From NCBI GenBank assembly GCA_002434915.1, contig DJLG01000104.1:1-15834 (forward strand): 15,834 nt of DNA. Direction: 5' to 3'. The position numbers were made by a program, and so were the translations under genes. Under the pieces are notes generated by a model. It saw only the letters and a program-made list of their open reading frames with translations. It did not search any database and was not told the origin of the DNA. This document shows positions 1 to 6,480 of the stretch, piece after piece; position 1 is the first letter of the stretch, and every line of letters begins with the position of its first letter. Source of the DNA: Proteobacteria bacterium UBA6522. GTDB lineage: Bacteria; Pseudomonadota; Gammaproteobacteria; Steroidobacterales; Rariloculaceae.

Positions 1-76
1 TAATTAGTCAATAATCAAATAAGGGAAAATATTTCTTATTTGAACTTTCCTCTTAGCAATAAATATCTAAATCAAA

Positions 77-109
77 ATTACTGGGCATCGGTCTTGGATG
101 CCCAGTAAT
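77..109 (-). terminator. Rho-independent terminator of the leftward lipoprotein gene
   Basis: A perfect 13-bp inverted repeat (attactgggcatc at 77-89 and its complement at 97-109) encloses a 7-base loop. It lies 8 bases beyond the stop of the lipoprotein gene. Read leftward, the stem is followed by a T-rich run (complement of atcaaaa, 71-77). Position, stem strength and T-rich tail fit an intrinsic terminator for that gene. The other flank (attctttgtta) is also T-rich, so it could act in both directions. Confidence 0.85.
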
Positions 110-117
110 ATTCTTTG

Positions 118-2310
118 TTATTTTGCTAGTGGATCTGGGCGAATCTGAAAATGTGCCACTTTAGGTAATGTTCCTTTACCTGTTTCCATATGGAAGGGTG
201 CGCGAGAACCATATGCAGTCCAGACTCCCTTGCCTTTCCAGCCAATGTTAGGATCGTCAATTCGACCATCCATGCCCTTTACAAAGAAACCCATAGGGTA
301 GGGAACGCGCATTACGACCCATTCTTCATCATTTAGGGCAAGTAATCCTTCAGATTGGTTACCTGTATTAATAGGTGTATTGGCCCCTAGACCAAGAGAG
401 TCGAACTGATCAACCCAAGTGTAATAGCTGCCCTCAGCACTACCTGAGTCAGTTACATTTTTAAACTGAGGTAAAGGCTCTTCATAAAAAGTCCAGCCTT
501 CAGGACAATGCCTACCTGTAGCTTCTGGGCCATTTAAGGGATTAGTACATTTGCTGCGATCAAAACTTGCCATGTGACCACTGGCAAGACCCATCCAAGC
601 GACTCCATTTCTATCTATATCCATACCACGTGGACTATATCCATTAATATCAGTTGTGGCTTCATCCCATGGCAGCTCATATCGTTCAGCAAGTGCAGTT
701 GCTGGAGGGTTAGATCCAGGATCAAGTCTCACAATTGCACCTGGAAAGCCCAGGATAGATCCCCATACAGAGCCATCAACAGCTGGGGTAGTAGAATAAA
801 AGGCATCGGTAATCTGTTTGTCCTTTGTGGGATCAATTGGCTCGTCTGGACCAACATATTCATCTCTTGTGCCGTTTGCATTCGTATCAAGGATAAGGGC
901 AGTCCAGCCTTGTGAGGCTTCTTCATCGCCAGTTTCATCCCACATTTTGGTGTCAAGCCAACCAACAACCTGACTGGCATAGCCGTTAAACCAAAGAGTG
1001 TTGTTTTCATCATCTGCAAAATTGAGATGATGTGTACTAAAGCAAGTGGAGATATGGTGTATTTCTCCAGTTTCAGGGTCATACATGGAAGCATGCCGAC
1101 CCGCGGAATCAAGTGGAGTCAATGCTGCAGATGGATGATCCGAGCCAGCCTTACAAAAATCAGGGTTCTCGGAAGGACGTACTTTAGCCGTCATCCATAA
1201 TCTTCCATCTTGATCAAACATAGGGTTATGCGCATTTGTTGTGCTATCCCATATAACCTCATCACCCCAATAAGGTGACGGTTGCAACATGGCTTGCATA
1301 GCAGCAGGTGGTAACTCTTCTCTTGTGGTCAATGGTATTTCAGTGACAGTGTTTTGGACAGGGTCCAGTACAGGCATAAGGTCCGTGCTTAGTTCAGCAG
1401 ATCCGTAAATTAATCCTCCAGCATTTACTTGTGGATTTCTTCTATCACTTGATATTTGATCATGAAGGTAACCCTTTTCATCTAGCCAGTCCCATTGAGT
1501 GACTACGACATTCCTTTCAAGACCTTCTGGACGGGGTGGAGCTGGTGGTAATTCACCCGCAGCAATACGATCAGTCCAGTCGGCAAGCATGCCTAGAAAA
1601 GCGCCCTGACCAAAATCTCCACTCTGGCGAGCCATATCTGCACCAGCTTGTCCAGACTGAATGCGACGAGCCCAAGCGGTAACTGAGTCCGGAAACTCGC
1701 CTAATTCATCAGATAGTTCACGCGTGGCTTTATTGCCAAGTTGATGGCATGTATAGCAGCTGCCAGTTTTAAGCCATTGTAGCCATTGTGCTTGGGTGTG
1801 CATGTTAGTGGAAATACCGTTTCCTTGTGGTCCTCCACCTGGAAACTCATCTGTGCTGGGTATTTCAATCAAAGAGGCCCAGTATCCAGCTGGATAGTAT
1901 TGTGCTGCAGCTGCAGCGCTTGGAGCAACAACAGCAGTTAGGTCTAAGTTTTCACCCGGCGCAGCTTGAACTTTCGGTGAGTCAACCAGCCCATAACCTC
2001 GAACCCATACATCATAGTTGGCAGAGGGGAGATCGGGGACTAGGTAGTATCCAGAATCATTAGTAACGACAGTTCTAATAAATCCAGTGCCAAGGTCTGC
2101 AGTTTCAACAATTACCCAGACACCTGCTTCTGGACCATTTGCGCTTGTAACAACGCCTCCTATATCGTCCGCATCAATTTGGACGGGATTAGGGGCAGCA
2201 GGGGCAGGGGCAGGGGCAGTAGTAGTGGATTCTTGTCCACAAGCGACTAGTAAAGTAATTATGCAGGCTACTATCACTCTTACTATATTTTCCAACAGCG
2301 TTATTCTCAT
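118..2310 (-). CDS. Lipoprotein: carboxypeptidase-regulatory-like domain, haem c site, Vgb-like beta-propeller
   Basis: The protein has 730 residues. A lipoprotein signal ends in a lipobox L21-V-A-C24; Gly at +2 does not suggest inner-membrane retention, so the outer membrane is likely. An Ala/Pro linker (about 30-42) leads to a carboxypeptidase-regulatory-like beta-sandwich (about 45-130; GGVVTSANGPEAGVWV, NDSGYYLVPDLP). A CYTCH motif (C185, C188, H189) is a classical covalent haem c site within a small helical cytochrome-like stretch (about 165-260). The remainder (about 290-725) has repeated blade-like segments such as DQDGRLWMT and DIDRNGVAWMG, resembling streptogramin lyase-type propellers. 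A strong Shine-Dalgarno (GAGGAGG) precedes the ATG. It is divergent from the MBL hydrolase gene. Role: probably an envelope redox or lyase protein. Substrate and reaction are unknown; lyase activity must not be assumed from the fold. Confidence 0.85.
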   Translation of the reverse strand: MRITLLENIVRVIVACIITLLVACGQESTTTAPAPAPAAPNPVQIDADDIGGVVTSANGPEAGVWVIVETADLGTGFIRTVVTNDSGYYLVPDLPSANYDVWVRGYGLVDSPKVQAAPGENLDLTAVVAPSAAAAAQYYPAGYWASLIEIPSTDEFPGGGPQGNGISTNMHTQAQWLQWLKTGSCYTCHQLGNKATRELSDELGEFPDSVTAWARRIQSGQAGADMARQSGDFGQGAFLGMLADWTDRIAAGELPPAPPRPEGLERNVVVTQWDWLDEKGYLHDQISSDRRNPQVNAGGLIYGSAELSTDLMPVLDPVQNTVTEIPLTTREELPPAAMQAMLQPSPYWGDEVIWDSTTNAHNPMFDQDGRLWMTAKVRPSENPDFCKAGSDHPSAALTPLDSAGRHASMYDPETGEIHHISTCFSTHHLNFADDENNTLWFNGYASQVVGWLDTKMWDETGDEEASQGWTALILDTNANGTRDEYVGPDEPIDPTKDKQITDAFYSTTPAVDGSVWGSILGFPGAIVRLDPGSNPPATALAERYELPWDEATTDINGYSPRGMDIDRNGVAWMGLASGHMASFDRSKCTNPLNGPEATGRHCPEGWTFYEEPLPQFKNVTDSGSAEGSYYTWVDQFDSLGLGANTPINTGNQSEGLLALNDEEWVVMRVPYPMGFFVKGMDGRIDDPNIGWKGKGVWTAYGSRAPFHMETGKGTLPKVAHFQIRPDPLAK
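2192..2218. repeat. GGGGCA hexamer tandem repeat in the lipoprotein linker
   Basis: Three adjacent GGGGCA units (2201-2218), plus a fourth unit separated by GCA (2192-2197), encode the Ala-Pro linker after the lipobox when read leftward. In-frame hexamers can gain or lose units by slippage, changing linker length by two residues without a frameshift. Confidence 0.6.
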
Positions 2311-2382
2311 TTCTGTTCCTCCTCGGAACTTTTATGATTCCAGTATGCATAGCAGTATATTTTTGTTCTATACATAAACCAT

Positions 2383-2407
2383 CTTCAAATGCTATAGCAG
2401 GTTGAAG
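2383..2407. promoter_or_regulatory. Nested inverted repeat in the divergent lipoprotein/MBL promoter region
   Basis: CTTCAA (2383-2388) and TTGAAG (2402-2407) form an inverted repeat, and the 13-base spacer contains the 8-base palindrome GCTATAGC (2391-2398). It lies centrally between two divergent genes, where an operator for a dimeric regulator would be expected. Such short repeats also arise by chance in AT-rich DNA. Confidence 0.3.
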
Positions 2408-2455
2408 CAAACGGCTAGGGTTGCATGTAAAGTCTCTATTAAAAAACACTAATTC

Positions 2456-2484
2456 TTGCTCGCTTTATAACCGCTAGATATCAT
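2456..2484 (+). promoter_or_regulatory. Possible sigma70-type promoter for the MBL hydrolase gene
   Basis: TTGCTC (2456-2461) and TATCAT (2479-2484) are separated by 17 bases. The -10 matches the consensus at five of six positions but the -35 at only three. It lies about 80 bases before the ATG of the MBL gene. The call is weak and rests on spacing and the -10 alone. Confidence 0.25.
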
Positions 2485-2565
2485 CATTAGATCCAAGCAA
2501 TCTTACCTGTAATACGGGGAAAGTTAGTCACAAACAATAGAAGATTCGGGGGTGTGGAGAAGATT

Positions 2566-3591
2566 ATGTTTAAAAAATTTACAACTAGGATAGTTTTAGC
2601 CGTTAGCATGATATTAATTTTGCAAACCTCTGCTTCTGCGCAGCGTGTCAGGCGGGTACTTTTTCCAACACCAGAACAGTTTATTGCATCTGCTGAGGCC
2701 CAAAGGATTATTGAGGATGCTAGTGCTTTTGTGGGTAATGATTTGCAAAGGGAATATAGCATGGTGTGCTCTAGTACAGGTCCAGAGCGCGCTGCCTTAG
2801 CAAGGCAGCGAGCAGGCTTGCCACCCATTGAAAACTACACTGTTGAGCCGACCCAGGTTTTTGACAATATGTGGTATATCGGTCCAACCTCTCAGGGTGC
2901 TTTCGTTATTACTACAAATGAAGGTTTGATTCTTATTGATACGCTGAATAGCACAGAAGAAGCTCGGGATATTCTTATTCCTAGCATGCAGAAGGCTGGC
3001 CTTGATCCAACTCAGATAAAGTACATTGTTCTGTCACATGGCCACCCTGGACAAACAGATCACACAGGTGGCGCTAACTATTTACAGAGTCTCTATGGGG
3101 CAAAAGTAGCAATGGGTAAGCCAGATTGGGATGCAACTTTACCATTTCAAAGCCCAGATCGACCTCTAGCTAATAGAGATATAGACATTATTACTGGATC
3201 TACTCTGACACTGGGGGATACCACCCTAAGCTTTGCCTTGGAGCCTGGACACTCGCCGGGGTCCTTAGCAATGTTTATTCCAGTGGTCTGGCGTGGTGAG
3301 CCAACAATGGTGATGTTGCTTGCTGGGGCCATGCAAACTCCTGATCGTGAGGCTTATGACGCACTTGAGCACATCATGAATGATATTGCTAAACCTAGAA
3401 ATGTTAGAGGCGTGTTAAATACGCATGCCGGTATTTTTCAAGATACGCTAGAAGATATGGAAGTGATTCGAAATAACCCAGATGGTCCAAATCCTTTGCT
3501 TTATGGTCAGGATCAAGCTCAGCGTTATTGGTCTATGATTGTTGAGTGCGCGCGGGCACGTGTTATTGCTTTAGAAGATGCCACTGATTAA
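2566..3591 (+). CDS. Exported metallo-beta-lactamase-fold hydrolase with expanded HxH...DH motif
   Basis: The ATG at 2566 is chosen over an in-frame GTG at 2554 because GGAG (2556-2559) sits six bases upstream and the signal peptide then starts MFKKF, giving 341 residues. A Sec signal (hydrophobic core about 10-21, cleavage near SASA-Q) sends it to the periplasm. MBL landmarks: LILIDTLNS strand, H158-G-H160, D165-H166 followed by TGG, EPGHSPGS (H229) and NTHAG (H287). The core metal motif reads HGHPGQTDH, three residues longer than the usual HxHxDH. The likely role is hydrolysis of an ester, lactone, amide or similar bond by a metal-activated water; the substrate is unknown. It converges on the cupin pair with only 14 bases between stops. 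A beta-lactamase function is possible but not supported by anything specific. Confidence 0.88.
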   Translation: MFKKFTTRIVLAVSMILILQTSASAQRVRRVLFPTPEQFIASAEAQRIIEDASAFVGNDLQREYSMVCSSTGPERAALARQRAGLPPIENYTVEPTQVFDNMWYIGPTSQGAFVITTNEGLILIDTLNSTEEARDILIPSMQKAGLDPTQIKYIVLSHGHPGQTDHTGGANYLQSLYGAKVAMGKPDWDATLPFQSPDRPLANRDIDIITGSTLTLGDTTLSFALEPGHSPGSLAMFIPVVWRGEPTMVMLLAGAMQTPDREAYDALEHIMNDIAKPRNVRGVLNTHAGIFQDTLEDMEVIRNNPDGPNPLLYGQDQAQRYWSMIVECARARVIALEDATD

Positions 3592-3605
3592 TGGTTGTAT
3601 ATTTT

Positions 3606-4070
3606 TTAGGGTGAAACAGGGAAGCGTGTTTCCATATATGTAATTGATTCATTAATACGACTAAACCAGTGTGGTGTACCTGGGGGTATGATTACAAAGT
3701 CACCTGCTTTTACCTCTTGTGCTACACCTCCACTTATTCCTGCTGTGCGATTATCAGGATCTGGAATAGTCCCTCCAGTTATAAATGTTCCAGATCCAGA
3801 GATTATTTGATAGATCTCAGTAGCATCATAATGAATGCTTGCATTGTTTGGCCCGTCCTGTCGGCGTCGAATAAGTATGCGGCCACCACCTGCTGCAACC
3901 ACTTCTGTAGATTGACCTGCGACTATTCCAAGAGGGGACTCTGATTGCTCTAATTCTGAGAGTATTTGCTCCCAGGCTTTATAGATGCCAGGAGAGCGTA
4001 TAATTTGTTGAGCTGAAAGCGTTGAGAAAATCCCAGTGATAAATAGCATACATATAACTTTTTTTTTCAA
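3606..4070 (-). CDS. Exported single-domain cupin (paralogue 1)
   Basis: The protein has 154 residues. The start is a TTG at 4070, supported by AAGGAG eight bases upstream and by the lysine-rich n-region it gives (MKKK) ahead of a hydrophobic core and an LSA-Q cleavage site; the next ATG (residue 8) would lose the positive charge. Cupin motif 1 is H80-x-D82-x-x-E85, with the second classical histidine replaced by aspartate. Motif 2 is G123...PPGTPH134. These are likely metal ligands, so an oxygenase, isomerase or simple binding role in the periplasm is possible. It is the second gene of a two-cupin operon, 37 bases after its paralogue. The function is unknown; the resemblance is to quercetin-dioxygenase-like cupins. 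Confidence 0.82.
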   Translation of the reverse strand: MKKKVICMLFITGIFSTLSAQQIIRSPGIYKAWEQILSELEQSESPLGIVAGQSTEVVAAGGGRILIRRRQDGPNNASIHYDATEIYQIISGSGTFITGGTIPDPDNRTAGISGGVAQEVKAGDFVIIPPGTPHWFSRINESITYMETRFPVSP

Positions 4071-4107
4071 TGCTATATCTCCTTATCGCTATATAAATAA
4101 ATGTAGT

Positions 4108-4743
4108 TTATAACTCAGGCGCAACAAACTCAGTTGGGTCAAAATCAATCAATGGGGTGACAGCATCTGGATCACCGCGGACAACAACATAAGATGTTAA
4201 TTCTTCTGAAAGGATCCATTTGTGTGGTGTCCCTGCAGGTATTATCAAGACATCACCTTTTTCAATAGTCATGTCTATAGCTCCATTAGAGATAGTACCT
4301 CTGCTGCCAGGACCATTCCAAACACTGATCGGCCTACGTTCCCAGTCTTCTATAGTGCCACCTACGCTTATACGTCCTTTACCTTCAACTACATAATAGA
4401 CTTCAGAAACATCATCATGGACGGCATAGTTTGTATTTGCCTGTCCCTTTTGTCTGGTAACCAGACTAACTCCAACTTGATAAATATCTGAGCCTCCTCC
4501 CATTTTTACCATTGCCATGGGAACATCAAGATCCTCATTTATAAGCATTTGTTGCTTTTGTTCTTCAATTTCACTTGCTGTAATAAGTGTTGCTGGTAAG
4601 TCATATCTATGGCCAGGCAGGACAACAGGGGATGGGTCTACGATTGATTCTTGGGCGTATCCAACTATTGTTATACTCAATCCTATAATTAAAAATGCAT
4701 TAATTAAGTTTTGTAAATGATTGTAAATTATCGTATTTTTCAT
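4108..4743 (-). CDS. Exported cupin-domain protein (paralogue 2)
   Basis: The protein has 211 residues and starts at ATG 4743, preceded by AGGGA at suitable spacing. A long N-terminal signal (hydrophobic core about 14-27, likely cleavage near GYA-Q) indicates export. Cupin motif 1 is H109-D-D111-V-S-E114 and motif 2 is GDVLIIPAGTPH174. The HxDxxE spacing and the GTPH ending match the downstream cupin closely, so the pair looks like a tandem duplication. This copy has an N-terminal extension of about 75 residues before the cupin barrel and a C-terminal tail of about 25 residues. Co-transcription with the 3606-4070 gene is likely from same strand and a 37-base gap. The metal and substrate are unknown. 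Confidence 0.82.
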   Translation of the reverse strand: MKNTIIYNHLQNLINAFLIIGLSITIVGYAQESIVDPSPVVLPGHRYDLPATLITASEIEEQKQQMLINEDLDVPMAMVKMGGGSDIYQVGVSLVTRQKGQANTNYAVHDDVSEVYYVVEGKGRISVGGTIEDWERRPISVWNGPGSRGTISNGAIDMTIEKGDVLIIPAGTPHKWILSEELTSYVVVRGDPDAVTPLIDFDPTEFVAPEL

Positions 4744-4928
4744 ATTAAAATTCCCTAAAATTTTACAGCGATGTCTGATGCTTTTTGTACATGCTTTTAT
4801 GCGTCTAAACCTAATTTGAAAAAATATGGTGAGAATCGTTTAGTTCAAAGTATTATCAGTTCCATGAATGCGGTTTAAATAATAACCAAAGATGAATGTA
4901 AAATTATTTAATAAATAGGTTCTAAATA

Positions 4929-5243
4929 TTGCTTAAAGTTAATATACATAACAAAACAGCGAAGGCATATGGCCCTAAGCGTGAAGAGTATTGTATTAAT
5001 GATGTAAGACTTGAAGGTTTCTACATACGAGTTAGAACAAATGGTCGTATGACATACGAGGTAAAGAGTAGATTAATAACTACAGGACAGCTAAAAGAAA
5101 AAACGATCGGTTCTTCGTATCTATTTACTGCAACAGAAGCAAGAAAGATAGCAACGAATTTCATAAAGGATTGTAAAAAAGGTATAGATCCTTATTTAAC
5201 TCCAAAGCCAGATGAGGAACCTCAGATAAAGTCGTATCGATAA
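4929..5243 (+). CDS. Orphan integrase arm-type DNA-binding domain (DUF4102-like), no catalytic domain
   Basis: The protein has 104 residues with a TTG start at 4929; a weak AGG (4917-4919) lies nine bases upstream, so the start is uncertain. The layout follows the N-terminal arm-binding domain of tyrosine recombinases: a D-x-x-x-x-GFYIRVRTNG strand pair (about 25-40), a beta strand ending in KTIG, then TATEARKIA helix and KKGIDP (about 66-89). In full integrases a core-binding and catalytic region of roughly 300 residues follows; here the frame stops 15 residues after GIDP, and only 47 bases separate it from the next gene, leaving no room for a frameshifted remainder. It is either a relic of a lost mobile element or a stand-alone DNA-binding protein. 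No tRNA or att-like repeat is visible beside it. Confidence 0.65.
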   Translation: MLKVNIHNKTAKAYGPKREEYCINDVRLEGFYIRVRTNGRMTYEVKSRLITTGQLKEKTIGSSYLFTATEARKIATNFIKDCKKGIDPYLTPKPDEEPQIKSYR

Positions 5244-5245
5244 GA

Positions 5246-5258
5246 AGATAAGATATCT
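5246..5258. promoter_or_regulatory. AGATA-AGA-TATCT palindrome upstream of the NHL gene
   Basis: A 5-bp inverted repeat with a 3-base centre lies immediately after the arm-domain gene and 32 bases before the NHL start. It resembles the AGATAA/TTATCT repeats at 7992-8005 and 12252-12300, so it could be an operator half-site pair, but it is short and AT-rich. Confidence 0.25.
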
Positions 5259-5290
5259 GAGCGCGTTACTTTAAAATATAGAAGGTAATT

Positions 5291-6460
5291 ATGGTAAAAA
5301 AAGCTGTTGGGGTTTGTTTAACTTTATTCTTTGGAATAAATAGTTACGTATTTGGTCAGGTATCTTTTGAAGTAACTGAGTTTGCTGATAGTAATACAAG
5401 CATTCAAGCAGTCCCGCAGTTTTTTGCAGAAGGGTCTTGGGCAAAGTTACCTAATCAATGGGTCATGGCTATTGTTTCTAGTACTTGGGTTGATGATGAG
5501 GGACATTTATGGGTTCTTCAACGCCCCAATACACTAAGCGATGAGGAGCGCTCACGAGCTGCACCTCCAGTATTGGAGTTTGATGAGCAGGGGGAGTTTC
5601 TTCAGGCATGGGGTGGTCCAGGTTCTGGCTATGATTGGCCAGAGAGTGAGCATGGAATACATATAGATCCAAATGGTTTTGTTTGGATTGGTGGCAATGG
5701 GAATGAAGATCAAATTTTAAAATTCACCAAAAATGGTGAGTTTATTTTGCAAATTGGCCGAAGAGGGCAAGTAAAAACTAATGCTGATACCGATAATCTT
5801 TGGCGACCAGCAGATATGTTTGTATATGAGGAAACAAATGAATTGTTTGTAGCAGATGGGTATGGAAACAAACGAATCATTGTTTTTGATGCAGATACTG
5901 GAGTATTTAAGCGTATGTGGGGAGCGTTTGGTAACGTCCCATCAGATTCTGCTCCAGTATCATCAAATGCTATAGGCCCAGATGGCCATCAACAATTTGT
6001 GCCACCGGTACATGCAATAAAAGTTTCAGAAGATGGTTTAGTGTATGTTGCAGATCGTGGCGGTAGACGAGTACAGGTTTTTACAACCACAGGCTTGTAT
6101 GTAAATCAGGTTTTTATTGGGCGTGAATGCCATGCACCAGATTGTGGAAATGGGCAAACAGCGGCAGGAATTGCTTTTTCACATGATCCTGAACAACGCT
6201 ATCTTTATGTAGCTAATAGAAGCCAGGCACAGATAATGATATTTGATCGTCAAACCTTAGCTTATCTTGATTCATTTGGTTCCTGGGGATCTGAGTCCGG
6301 ACAGTTTGGAACTCTTCATCATTTGTCAGTTGATTCTGAAGGTAATTTGTATACGGCAGAAGTAACTCCTGTGCAGCCTGTGAATCGACGTGTTCAGAAA
6401 TTCACTTTTACAGGATTTATCTCATACCCAGTTATAGAAAAAAACCAACGCGATCAATAA
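5291..6460 (+). CDS. Exported NHL beta-propeller, peptidyl-amidating-lyase-like
   Basis: The protein has 389 residues; GAAGG lies five bases before the ATG, and a Sec signal ends near VFG-Q23. Repeated NHL blades are visible: DDEGHLWVLQ (68-77), DPNGFVWIGG (126-135), NELFVADGYGNKRIIVF (183-199), EDGLVYVADRGGRRVQVF (247-264), RYLYVANRSQAQIMIFD (303-319) and EGNLYTAEV (350-358). Histidines opening separate blades (H121 or H124, H241, H343 or H344) and the tyrosine of DGYGN (Y191) sit where, as I recall, the zinc ligands and catalytic Tyr of peptidylglycine alpha-amidating lyase lie. A bacterial periplasmic lyase or sugar/lactone-type enzyme is plausible; a scaffold role is not excluded. C280 and C285 flank HAPD and may form a disulfide. 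It converges on the PepSY gene. Confidence 0.83.
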   Translation: MVKKAVGVCLTLFFGINSYVFGQVSFEVTEFADSNTSIQAVPQFFAEGSWAKLPNQWVMAIVSSTWVDDEGHLWVLQRPNTLSDEERSRAAPPVLEFDEQGEFLQAWGGPGSGYDWPESEHGIHIDPNGFVWIGGNGNEDQILKFTKNGEFILQIGRRGQVKTNADTDNLWRPADMFVYEETNELFVADGYGNKRIIVFDADTGVFKRMWGAFGNVPSDSAPVSSNAIGPDGHQQFVPPVHAIKVSEDGLVYVADRGGRRVQVFTTTGLYVNQVFIGRECHAPDCGNGQTAAGIAFSHDPEQRYLYVANRSQAQIMIFDRQTLAYLDSFGSWGSESGQFGTLHHLSVDSEGNLYTAEVTPVQPVNRRVQKFTFTGFISYPVIEKNQRDQ

Positions 6461-6462
6461 GA

Positions 6463-6480
6463 AATTTATTCTTATAAATT
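6463..6480. terminator. AT-only hairpin between convergent NHL and PepSY genes
   Basis: AATTTAT (6463-6469) and ATAAATT (6474-6480) form a perfect 7-bp stem with a TCTT loop in the 18-base convergent gap, overlapping the PepSY stop. It has no G or C pair and only a modest T-run on either side, so it would be a weak bidirectional terminator at best. Confidence 0.3.

Noticed and set aside
574..1112. Open frames inside the lipoprotein gene on both strands.
   Set aside because: They are shadows of the 118-2310 gene, with cysteine- and serine-rich or low-complexity translations and no family match.
2189..2449. Open frame across the lipoprotein start, 86 codons leftward.
   Set aside because: Overlaps the lipobox region in another frame, with a Cys-Pro repeat made by the GGGGCA hexamers.
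4744..4928. A possible promoter or operator set in the cupin/arm-domain divergent gap.
   Set aside because: CTAAAC/GTTTAG and TTTGAA/TTCAAA pairs exist but interleave and are not nested; no -35/-10 pair with good spacing was found.
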